A stretch of 64,000 nucleotides of DNA from an uncultured Clostridium sp. (lineage in GTDB: Bacteria > Bacillota > Clostridia > Clostridiales > Clostridiaceae), in NCBI GenBank assembly GCA_900543325.1, contig UQQU01000004.1, positions 11,451 through 75,450 on the forward strand, read 5' to 3'. Both the position numbers and the translations under genes were made by a program. This document shows, piece by piece, positions 53,165-61,642 of the stretch. Under the pieces are notes generated by a model that worked only from the letters and a program-made list of their open reading frames with translations, was not told where the DNA came from and did not search any database. How positions within the stretch are numbered: the first letter of the stretch is position 1; each line of letters begins with the position of its first letter.

Positions 53165-54005
53165 CAGAATATAACCTCCTTACTGCAGCTGTATATTTTT
53201 CTAACATCTTATCTGATATAGAATAAATAACTTCATCAATATTTTCTATATTTAACTCACTAATCTTTTTCTTTTTCATAAGGTTATATAATTTAAAGTC
53301 TAACCCATCACTTGGTGGTTCTATTTCCTCTAAATCAACGCATTCATGATCCTCACTATTATTTACAATAAATCTATATAAAGCTTTTTGTAGTCCCATA
53401 TATACATAAGGGTTATTAAATGTACTACTTCGCGGTAAATCAGTAAATTGTAAAGATTCATTTTTATAATTTATAATAATCGTTTCACTACCAAGTTCAA
53501 TTTTTACATCTGATTTTAAGTTTGGATTAACCTTTTTCTCAAATAACTCTAAAGGTTTATTGCTACTTCCATCAAATATTACACTATTAGAAAAACCTAA
53601 TATTGAGTTTTTAGGCACATAAATTTCATCTTTAAACTCTTCATAGAAAGAACTTAAATCATAATTATTTTTAAAATTAATTTCTTCATTTGACTGTATA
53701 AATAATTGAATTGTAGTTCTTTTGCTTAAGGATATTCTTGATTTTGAAATACTCTTAGTCTTTTGTCCATACTCAAGATTAAAGAATTTATTATCCTTAG
53801 ATTGAATAATTAAAATCAAAGTTGCTTGTCCATTCTGTAATAACTTTTCAATAAATGGAGAAGTAATATCATAATTTATTTCAAATATATATTCATTAGT
53901 ATTTTCTTCTAAATTAATATCTAATATAAAACTACAATTATCATAACTATTAGATGTATTTGTTAATATAGGATATGGAAAATTGGCATCTTTCTTGTAA
54001 ATCAT
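53154..54005 (-). CDS. Unrecognised 283-aa protein of the GHKL-Z1 unit
   Basis: N-terminal half beta-rich ('YDNCSFILDINLEENTNEY', 'ATLILIIQSKDNKFFNL'), C-terminal half mixed with 'NPYVYMGLQKALYRFIVNN' and an acidic helix. Starts one base after the GHKL stop; the ATG is part of the coupling. No catalytic motif visible. Probably a structural or recognition subunit of the GHKL-Z1 system. Confidence 0.55.
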   Translation of the reverse strand: MIYKKDANFPYPILTNTSNSYDNCSFILDINLEENTNEYIFEINYDITSPFIEKLLQNGQATLILIIQSKDNKFFNLEYGQKTKSISKSRISLSKRTTIQLFIQSNEEINFKNNYDLSSFYEEFKDEIYVPKNSILGFSNSVIFDGSSNKPLELFEKKVNPNLKSDVKIELGSETIIINYKNESLQFTDLPRSSTFNNPYVYMGLQKALYRFIVNNSEDHECVDLEEIEPPSDGLDFKLYNLMKKKKISELNIENIDEVIYSISDKMLEKYTAAVRRLYSDGN

Positions 54006-54006
54006 A

Positions 54007-55962
54007 TTACACCTCCACGTAGTACATAAATTTTAAAGCCTTATTATAGTTTTCTTTTAGCTTTAACTCAACTTGTACATTTCCCTTAACTACTTTTACA
54101 TCTTTAATTAAGTTATTTTCTATTTTACATTTATGTCCTGTAGCTTTATCAATTGCATATTCATAATTATCTTTCATATTAAACTCATTATCATATTCTT
54201 GTCCCATTCCATCAACAACTGATAATGTAATATCACAAAGTTTTACTTTTTTCATTTCATCAGTATCTGTAAAATCAAACTTTACATACTCTTTATCCCT
54301 TATAATTAACCTTTCTACTCTATCAGGATGTACACTATAAGTTATTAACTTTTCTGGACTAACCTCTTCTGTTTGCTCATCATTATCATTTTCATCATTT
54401 CTTGATTTCTTTTTTACCTTTTTTAAAGGCTTCTTTTTCTCTTTATCCTTTTCCTTCTTATCTTTAGGATCTTTTTTCTTTGGAATATCCTGTTCAATCT
54501 TAACTACAGTTTTATCTTTATTTCCATTACTTAATTTTACTGTTCCAAGTGAATCTGCTAACTCTTGCTTAAATTGACTTTCTACGTAATATAATACATC
54601 ATCAGTATCCATCATCCCATCTGTTGGATTGCTCTTTTTAATTTCATCTTCAATGATTTTTGCCATTACTTTAGATATATTATTTATAAATCTCTTAGCA
54701 TTTTTTTGTAGTTTTTGATCTTTTATATGTTCAAATGAAAGTTGTGTATGTGATTCATTTTCAAGAGATTTTAAAAATGCATCTTCTTTAGTTGAATCTG
54801 GTATTAAAACTGCATTAAAAGGCTTATTTACATTTCCATTAACCTTTTTATCTTCAATTTTCATACCTATAGTTCTAATTATAGCTACACGTCCTTTTGG
54901 AATAGACTCATCATAATTAAAATATAAATTGAAATTGTATTTTTCTTTTTTATCTTCTATTGTAATTTGCATAGGTTTTTTCTTCATATATGTACTTAAA
55001 TATAATGGAGTAAATTCTTCTTTCATTTCTGATACATCTTGAATGTAATACTTTTTATTCTCTATATACTTTTTAATAGTTTTACTATTTATATTTTTAT
55101 CATTTACTATAACCTCTAATTTATTTTCAAGTATTGCAATGAAAAAACTATCGCATATACTCTTTATAATATCTACTTCATTATTAAATTGTTCTCTTAA
55201 AAATGGTATTATTATTTTTAAACCTCTAGTATCCTTTTTAAATATTTCACTAAAAGTATTTTCATAAGGATAAAATCTCTCCTCATTATTTTCAATTTTC
55301 TTTATGTCAGTAAAATATCCTGTAGAACGATAATATTTATCTTTATACTTATGCTCTACTAGTTGTACCGTTCCCCCTAAATGTTTATTTCCTTCTTCAT
55401 CGCAGTTTGCAAAATACATCATATGTAACTCTGAAGCTGCATTAGAAGCTATCTTTCCTATACCATGTGATCCACCTCTAGATTTCTCTAAAGTACTATC
55501 CTCTTCCTCTGAATGAACACCTTTGTTATATGCATAAATCCCCCATGTATCTTCTGGTCTATAACTTTGTCCATTTTTAGCCCCTTTTAGTCCTTTAGTG
55601 TTATAATCTTCAAAAGATATATAATCAACTTCCTCTTGGTTCATTTTATTTTGCATATGTTCTATAGTCTCTTTAGTATAGCTATTGTGACCTACAAGAC
55701 ACTCTATTCTTTCTTTTATATTATCTAATCCTGGTATATCATTTTTCTTTACTTTTCCTGTTTTTATTGTAACTATTACCGGTTTAGTTTCTCCAGGTAT
55801 TTTCCCATCTAAAGAATTTTGAATATTTTCTCTAACAAGTCCTGATATACCTAAATCATAAAATCTTTCTAAAACTTTATTAAAAGTTGATTCTTCTATT
55901 CCAGGAATAACAGAAAATTTCCATAAGCTTTTATCCTTACTCTCCTTAAATATATTAAACAT
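54007..55962 (-). CDS. GHKL (MutL/MORC-like) ATPase
   Basis: A 651-residue protein with a Bergerat-fold ATPase: N box 'RENIQNSLDG' (44-53), G1-like 'FEDYNTKGL' (118-126) and G2 'GGSHGIGK' (163-170). The transducer-like middle runs to about 440. A Lys/Asp/Glu-rich linker (about 495-540) leads to a C-terminal domain of about 110 residues. MutL/MORC-like ATPases of this kind are described in restriction-like loci together with Z1 proteins. It heads the operon; its upstream region shares a 145-bp repeat with the zorA promoter region. Confidence 0.85.
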   Translation of the reverse strand: MFNIFKESKDKSLWKFSVIPGIEESTFNKVLERFYDLGISGLVRENIQNSLDGKIPGETKPVIVTIKTGKVKKNDIPGLDNIKERIECLVGHNSYTKETIEHMQNKMNQEEVDYISFEDYNTKGLKGAKNGQSYRPEDTWGIYAYNKGVHSEEEDSTLEKSRGGSHGIGKIASNAASELHMMYFANCDEEGNKHLGGTVQLVEHKYKDKYYRSTGYFTDIKKIENNEERFYPYENTFSEIFKKDTRGLKIIIPFLREQFNNEVDIIKSICDSFFIAILENKLEVIVNDKNINSKTIKKYIENKKYYIQDVSEMKEEFTPLYLSTYMKKKPMQITIEDKKEKYNFNLYFNYDESIPKGRVAIIRTIGMKIEDKKVNGNVNKPFNAVLIPDSTKEDAFLKSLENESHTQLSFEHIKDQKLQKNAKRFINNISKVMAKIIEDEIKKSNPTDGMMDTDDVLYYVESQFKQELADSLGTVKLSNGNKDKTVVKIEQDIPKKKDPKDKKEKDKEKKKPLKKVKKKSRNDENDNDEQTEEVSPEKLITYSVHPDRVERLIIRDKEYVKFDFTDTDEMKKVKLCDITLSVVDGMGQEYDNEFNMKDNYEYAIDKATGHKCKIENNLIKDVKVVKGNVQVELKLKENYNKALKFMYYVEV

Positions 55963-56045
55963 GCTTTTTACTCCTTATTAATGACTTTAATTTTTTAGTC
56001 ATATACTATAAATTTAGTTATTTTATTTATATTTTTATTCAACTA

Positions 56046-56190
56046 TAATTATACGTTATTATGTATAACTTCTATGTCGAACATTGTTCAGCTTTCTATG
56101 GTGTATTATTACATTTAATACCTTTAATTCTATACAAGTTATTATTAGGTATTATTTTTTAATATTTTAAATTAATATTAAAAGCACCTA
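56046..56190. repeat. 145-bp direct repeat, copy 1 (upstream of GHKL operon)
   Basis: Aligns without gaps to 63856-64000 at an offset of 7810. The last 55 bases (56136-56190) are identical; the first 90 differ at about 21 positions. It holds a candidate promoter for the GHKL operon and part of the zorD terminator, so the entire inter-operon region has been copied. Confidence 0.9.
56049..56068. promoter_or_regulatory. Shared inverted repeat, copy 1
   Basis: TTATAC-N8-GTATAA, in a 23-base block identical in both copies of the repeat. It lies 87 bases upstream of the GHKL start, downstream of a candidate promoter (-35 TTGTAT, 18 bp, -10 TGTAAT on the minus strand). An operator or a 5'-leader hairpin is possible. 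Confidence 0.55.
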
Positions 56191-56217
56191 CATTTAAGTA
56201 AGTGCTTATATTAATAT
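56174..56217 (-). terminator. Intrinsic terminator of the Zorya operon
   Basis: AAGCAC / GTGCTT core stem, extended by AATATT-type pairs, 29 bases past the zorD stop. Confidence 0.7.
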
Positions 56218-56245
56218 AATATTTTTTTATTATTTTGTTTTGCTA

Positions 56246-59200
56246 TTAGCATGTCAAAATTTTTCTTACTAAAGATTCATAACTATATCTCTCATTATCT
56301 TTAATATCAACTTCATTCTTAAATACCTTATACTCATTAAGTAAATCTGTAAGCTTAGCATTATCTATAACAATAATATCATTTCTATCCCTAGTAGAGT
56401 AAGCTATCTTTTTACTTGATGTAACTATTACACCTTTTGCTACTCTTTTATTTAAATAATCCTTATAAGTATCCATAGCAAATATAACATCTTTTACAGC
56501 TTCTCTACCAACACTCTGTTTCGTATATTTACATTGAATAAATAATATTTCTTTATTATTTAAAGCAATAACATCAACTCCATTATCATTAGATCTACTA
56601 GTAACATAAGTTGTGTACCCTAACTTTTCATAAAGAACTGCAACTAGTGCTTCAAATTCATGTGGAGTAATAATATTTCTCTCAATATAATCTATATTAA
56701 TATTCTCTTTTTTGTTTTCCTCATCAGAATCTAAACTTAAGAAATCTTTAGTCTTAATTTCTCCATTTCCTGCTGCAAGGAAGAAATTGAGTAACATGTC
56801 CTTTTTCCTAGCTAATAGTATATTCAGTTTTTCTTCAGGAGAAAGTGCCTCATCTTTTCTAACGAAGTTATCATGAACATAATCTGTTACTTTACCATAT
56901 TCAACAGTTTCATTTTTACCAAAAGATATCATAGGATAATGAACTATTACATCTTTAGTTTGTCCTATTCTATAAACTCTATCAGTTGCTTGATCTTCCT
57001 TTGCTGGATTCCATAACCTTGTATAATGAATAACATGGTTTGCTTCTGTTATTGTTATGCCAAATCCCGCTACCTCAGGAGAAAGTATTATTACATTGAA
57101 TCCTTTTGATTCTCTAAACTCATTTATCTTTGAAGTTCTTCTATCTAAATTACTATCTTCACCATTTACAATATAGCTTTCTACTCCAAACCACTCACTA
57201 ATTGCTAAATGAAGTATCTTTTGAACTTTCTTAAGTCTAGTAAATATAATTACTTTTTCATCTTTACTTTTTATTTCTTCTAAAATCTCTTTAACTTTTA
57301 AAAGCTTTGATGATTTTTTTATAACATCATTAATATTACTTTTATTAACTATATTTTCACTTAAAACATCTACATGACTACATACTCCTAACATTTTTTG
57401 AATAGCTGAAAGTGTATGTTCTTCTGTATCTTTTATTTTTTCCAATACTTCTAGCTCTTCTGTAGTTGGTTTAACCTTATAAAGCTTAATACTTTTATTA
57501 GGTAATGCTTTAGGTAAAATATCTTTTTCTCTTCTAATATAAAAATTCTCAATTTTTGAATATAGTTTATCATTTAAATCCTGTAATTCTTTATTGCTTA
57601 CATTATCACTCTTTATGATATATTCCTTTTTAAAGTCCTTAAGGGATCCAAGTAATCCTGGTTTACTATAATCAACTAAAGTCCATAATTCCTCTAGTGT
57701 ATTTTCAATAGGAGTTGCAGAGCATATTATTTTAAAATCTGCATTTTGAGCCTTAGCTGCAACTGTAACCATAGTTCTTGGACTTTTTATTTTTTGTGCT
57801 TCATCACAAATCATAACTTTCCAATTTATCGTACCTAGTAAAATATTATTCAACCTTAATGATTCATAGGTTATGAATACAATATCTTTCTTTTTAAGTT
57901 CTTCAACTCGATCCCTTGTTATAGTTCCAACTATTCTATCTGTTGTAAAATAATTATCCTTAAAAAACTTTTGAATTTCTCCATTAGGAGTACTGTCCCA
58001 GTTATTTAATAAGCTTGTTGGTGCAACTATTAATGATGGTGTTACTTCATCTCTTTCTTTAAGCCAAGCTAAAAATGATAATAATTGAAGTGTTTTTCCA
58101 AGCCCCATGTCATCACATAATAAAAATCCATTTACATTTGATGATAAATATAGCTCTTGTAACTTTCCTAAACATTCTTTTTGATAATCAAATAAGCTTA
58201 TTCCATCTCTTAGCCCTTTTGGTACCTCTATAATATGTGTTTTCTTATCAACTTTATCAACTTCTTTATATTCTTCTATATCTAAATTTTCAGCAATGAG
58301 TAATGTTTTCTTCTTATTGCTGTTTGTATCATCTTGCTTCTCTCTTATTTCTTCTAATCTACTTATTAATTCTTCCTTTATATCTATTGCACCTTTTAAA
58401 AGGTAAATTCCTTTATAAGGTATATATTTTTCTTCTTCATATTTATCACAAAGACTTATAAGATTTTCTAAATCTGAAACTCTTTTTATATCCATTGGCT
58501 CTTTAATACGCGATGATATATTTTTTATTTCTTGTACTATATCATCTCTTTGCATTATAACCTTAGTCTTATCTCCAAATTCATTTGTAAATTCGACTTC
58601 AGTGCTTTTATCACCAGTAATATTCATATTTGCTAACTTTACTTGTAGCATTTCTCTATCTTCAGGTTTAAGTATTATCTTTTCACTATTTCCATCAACA
58701 TTACTTCCTTGTATGTATGGAAGTTCAATATTATTATCAAGCCAATCTAAATCATTAGTTTTTATTGTAGGAGAAGAATTTTTATAAGTTAAATACCCTA
58801 TACCTGTAACCCTTGGCCCAAAATCCGATATATCTATATTCTCATCTTGAAATATTTCACTTTTTCCACTAAGTATATTTAACCTTTCTTGACCCCTATT
58901 AGTTTTATTTCTCCTTATGGTATCTAGTGTTTTTTTATTTTTAATTACATATCTTACACGTTTGCCATTAACTTGAGCACTATACATCCCTCTAACATCG
59001 TCATATGAATCTATATTATTTAAAAGCATTTTATTTGTGTTTTCATCATCACTAAGCTTTGGATATATTTCTAATAAGTCTCCATCATCATTAAAATCTA
59101 TTTTTATTTTATCTATTATTATTGGTTCTTCTTCTAATCTAAGTCTTTCATTAAGAACTATGTCAACTTCATTAGTATAATCTTTAATTATTTTTAACAT

Positions 59201-59722
59201 TTCAAACTGCATTGCTTCATCACTTCTTTTATTAATATCTATGTTATATGCAGTTATTTGCTTAATCAACTCATAAAGCTTTTTAGGCATTATCCTATAT
59301 TCTGAATTTAGAGATGATACTAAAACATTTTCTTTTTCAACTGAATATGGTGAATTATCTGTACCTTTAAAAGAAAATGTAAAGTAAACTTCTTTATCAG
59401 TTAAAAAATTATTTTTATTTTGTATGTTTAAATTTCCTTTAAACATTTGTGGTAAATTAAATAATTTATAAGCATCTATTTTATTATCATATTCATCAAA
59501 ATATAAATCATAAATTTCATCATAGGATATTAGTATGCTATTACTATTTAAATCGTCAATTTCATACATAATTAAAAGATCTTTTATATCCTCTAATTCA
59601 TTAATATCCTTATTAGAAGAAAGGAGTATTCCCTTTTCTTCAAAGCTCATACTCCATTTCATTTCTTCTAATATTTCTTTATTTTTACTAAATATATTTA
59701 CAAACTTTTTTATTATACTCAT
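56246..59722 (-). CDS. zorD: Zorya ZorD: SNF2 helicase with Mrr-like nuclease
   Basis: About 1158 residues. A long N-terminal region (to about 505) leads into a SNF2 motor: Walker A 'DMGLGKT' (541-547), 'ICDEAQK' (641-647), 'SATPIENTLEEL', and helicase C with 'EVAGFGITITEANHVIHY' and 'ATDRVYRIGQ'. The C-terminus (from about 1019) is an Mrr-type nuclease: D1053 ('NGVDVIA') and Q1066-C-K1068 ('FIQCKY'). Numbers count from GTG 59731; the likely start is ATG 59722, after AGGTGG. Zorya type I needs ZorD to destroy invading DNA. Follows zorC by 2 bases. Confidence 0.9.
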   Translation of the reverse strand: MSIIKKFVNIFSKNKEILEEMKWSMSFEEKGILLSSNKDINELEDIKDLLIMYEIDDLNSNSILISYDEIYDLYFDEYDNKIDAYKLFNLPQMFKGNLNIQNKNNFLTDKEVYFTFSFKGTDNSPYSVEKENVLVSSLNSEYRIMPKKLYELIKQITAYNIDINKRSDEAMQFEMLKIIKDYTNEVDIVLNERLRLEEEPIIIDKIKIDFNDDGDLLEIYPKLSDDENTNKMLLNNIDSYDDVRGMYSAQVNGKRVRYVIKNKKTLDTIRRNKTNRGQERLNILSGKSEIFQDENIDISDFGPRVTGIGYLTYKNSSPTIKTNDLDWLDNNIELPYIQGSNVDGNSEKIILKPEDREMLQVKLANMNITGDKSTEVEFTNEFGDKTKVIMQRDDIVQEIKNISSRIKEPMDIKRVSDLENLISLCDKYEEEKYIPYKGIYLLKGAIDIKEELISRLEEIREKQDDTNSNKKKTLLIAENLDIEEYKEVDKVDKKTHIIEVPKGLRDGISLFDYQKECLGKLQELYLSSNVNGFLLCDDMGLGKTLQLLSFLAWLKERDEVTPSLIVAPTSLLNNWDSTPNGEIQKFFKDNYFTTDRIVGTITRDRVEELKKKDIVFITYESLRLNNILLGTINWKVMICDEAQKIKSPRTMVTVAAKAQNADFKIICSATPIENTLEELWTLVDYSKPGLLGSLKDFKKEYIIKSDNVSNKELQDLNDKLYSKIENFYIRREKDILPKALPNKSIKLYKVKPTTEELEVLEKIKDTEEHTLSAIQKMLGVCSHVDVLSENIVNKSNINDVIKKSSKLLKVKEILEEIKSKDEKVIIFTRLKKVQKILHLAISEWFGVESYIVNGEDSNLDRRTSKINEFRESKGFNVIILSPEVAGFGITITEANHVIHYTRLWNPAKEDQATDRVYRIGQTKDVIVHYPMISFGKNETVEYGKVTDYVHDNFVRKDEALSPEEKLNILLARKKDMLLNFFLAAGNGEIKTKDFLSLDSDEENKKENINIDYIERNIITPHEFEALVAVLYEKLGYTTYVTSRSNDNGVDVIALNNKEILFIQCKYTKQSVGREAVKDVIFAMDTYKDYLNKRVAKGVIVTSSKKIAYSTRDRNDIIVIDNAKLTDLLNEYKVFKNEVDIKDNERYSYESLVRKILTC

Positions 59723-59724
59723 TT

Positions 59725-60936
59725 TTACCACCTACCTGGTTCATATCCTAATCTCTTTATATCTTTCTCAAAAATAAATTGCCAACCTGGTCTATGATTC
59801 ATTCTTTTCATTGCCAAGTTCTTATCCTTTAAATCATCCATAATAATACTTCTTCTATTCGCTATCTTTTCCAAATGGTCTATGCTATAAACCCTTTTAT
59901 CATAAACATAGAGAGCATTATTTCTTTGAGCAAACTCTGCAAAAACATGATCCTTAAATTGCATTATAAGAGCATCATTAGTATTTTTAAAATACATTAT
60001 TCTATAGATACTATCAATATATTTTTTCCAGAAATCAAGTCTTTCTTGATCTCCTCCCTCTACTGTATTAGAGAAGAAGTCATATAAATATTTATTGTTA
60101 TTCCATCTTCTATATGCTTCTTTACATTTATCACTTATATTATTCCATCTAGTATTTGATGCTGAATATGGCTCCTTTAATATTTTACCAATAAGATCAA
60201 ACCATCTATCCGGATAACTATCTACATCATAATTATCAACATAATGCTCTAATATTCCCTTAAATACTTCTTGTTGTAACTCTAATGGCATATTATTTAC
60301 AGTATCTCTATACTTTTCAAATAAATCCTCATTCTTGTGATTAATAGCAATATACTCTACCATGCAGTAAAAATAGAACTTATCAGTATTTTTTATAAAA
60401 TATTTCTTTAATAAAAGTTCAATTTCTTCTAGTGTATTTGCTTTTTTAAATTGCTGTCTTATGTTGTTAGTGTATCCATCTAACTTACTATTACTTTTTA
60501 CTGTAATATAAACATTTTTAAACTTTTCTTTATCCTTCAGCTTATTTACTACTTTTTTTACTGCTTCATAAGTAGTTTTACAAGCAATACTTCTAAGTTC
60601 ATAATTATAAATAAAGGATAATAGAGGTCTCACAAAGCCTCTATATCCCACAAATCTATTAAAATTAATATTAAAACTATTAAAATATATATTTAAATTT
60701 CCATGTTTATTTATAACCTCAAGGTAATAAGCAAGTATTTTATATTCTTTAGTGGTTAGCTCTTCATTATTTTCAAATTTTCTATATGCTACTTTGAATT
60801 TATCTTCAGAAGGTTCCTTATCTAAAACAAAATCTGGATTATAATATTTTGATTTTTCAATTTCACTTATTGACTTTAAAATAGAATAAGGTTTAATACT
60901 TTTGAATCTAGGTTTAATATACTCCCTACTCATCAT
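59725..60936 (-). CDS. zorC: Zorya ZorC (EH-signature protein)
   Basis: A 403-residue helical protein. It matches the type I ZorC (EH_Signature) by length, position between zorB and zorD, and its C-terminus ('MNHRPGWQFIFEKDIKRLGYE'), which has the conserved RPGWQ pattern. ZorC binds DNA and cooperates with ZorD after the ZorAB motor is triggered. It overlaps zorB by 11 bases. Sequence identity to known ZorC is not checked; the call rests on operon context. Confidence 0.8.
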   Translation of the reverse strand: MMSREYIKPRFKSIKPYSILKSISEIEKSKYYNPDFVLDKEPSEDKFKVAYRKFENNEELTTKEYKILAYYLEVINKHGNLNIYFNSFNINFNRFVGYRGFVRPLLSFIYNYELRSIACKTTYEAVKKVVNKLKDKEKFKNVYITVKSNSKLDGYTNNIRQQFKKANTLEEIELLLKKYFIKNTDKFYFYCMVEYIAINHKNEDLFEKYRDTVNNMPLELQQEVFKGILEHYVDNYDVDSYPDRWFDLIGKILKEPYSASNTRWNNISDKCKEAYRRWNNNKYLYDFFSNTVEGGDQERLDFWKKYIDSIYRIMYFKNTNDALIMQFKDHVFAEFAQRNNALYVYDKRVYSIDHLEKIANRRSIIMDDLKDKNLAMKRMNHRPGWQFIFEKDIKRLGYEPGRW

Positions 60937-61630
60937 TTAACCCCTTTTCTAACTCTTGCTTTATTTGCATTAATGTTTCTTCTTCATTTAATCTAAATTT
61001 AATTTCAACTCTTCTACTTGCATCAGCATTTACAGTTCCATCTTCATTTGTTATTAATTCTGAAAAGCTTCTTCCATTTGCAGTTAAATTATATTGTAAA
61101 TCATTTTTATAATCATAATTTAAACTATCACCTATAAGATATTCAACAACACTTAAAGCTCTTTCCTGACTTAATTTAAGGTTATATATATAATCTCCAG
61201 CATCATCAGTATGACCTTCTATTATTATTTGAGAAACTTGGTTCTTTATCTCATCATCACTAAATAGTATTCTTACGTATATAGGTATGAATTTTTGTAA
61301 AAAAGATTTTCCTTCTTCCTTTAGCTCATTTTTACCATAGTCAAAAAGTATTGCTTCTGATAATCTTATTGCTCCTGTCTTAGGATCTATTAAAATATCT
61401 ATATTTTCTTTTTCGAACTCTTCTTGAAGCATTGCTATAATTTGTGTTCTTGTACTACTTAAACTTTCTATCATTGCTTCTTTACTTTCGATATTATTTT
61501 GATAATCTAAAATCTTATATATAAAAAGCAACATAAATATAATTAATACTCCAGACATAAGATCACTAAAAGATATCCAATACCCACTACCTTCTTCTAT
61601 CTTTCTTTTCTTTTTTAATAACTTTGTCAT
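60926..61630 (-). CDS. zorB: Zorya ZorB (MotB/OmpA-like)
   Basis: A 234-residue stator subunit. A single transmembrane helix (about 17-40) contains the ion-carrying Asp23 ('WISFSDLMSG'), as in MotB. The OmpA-like peptidoglycan-binding domain follows: 'IIIEGHTDDAG' (136-145), 'NLKLSQERALSVVEYL' and 'ASRRVEIKF' near 210-220. It anchors the ZorA pentamer to the cell wall, and ion flow powers the complex. Intact. It lies 12 bases after zorA. Confidence 0.93.
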   Translation of the reverse strand: MTKLLKKKRKIEEGSGYWISFSDLMSGVLIIFMLLFIYKILDYQNNIESKEAMIESLSSTRTQIIAMLQEEFEKENIDILIDPKTGAIRLSEAILFDYGKNELKEEGKSFLQKFIPIYVRILFSDDEIKNQVSQIIIEGHTDDAGDYIYNLKLSQERALSVVEYLIGDSLNYDYKNDLQYNLTANGRSFSELITNEDGTVNADASRRVEIKFRLNEEETLMQIKQELEKGLNDE

Positions 61631-61642
61631 ATTAAAAATCTC

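Noticed and set aside
48328..55962. Direct call of the GHKL-Z1 unit as the named Mza system
   Set aside because: GHKL and Z1 match in kind, but the AIPR component cannot be seen and the small partners are not recognised.
56071..56090. GAACAATGTTC in the GHKL promoter region as a LexA (SOS) box
   Set aside because: The spacing does not fit the Bacillus/Clostridium GAAC-N4-GTTC box, and the copy in front of zorA (AACAATATTC) does not keep the dyad.
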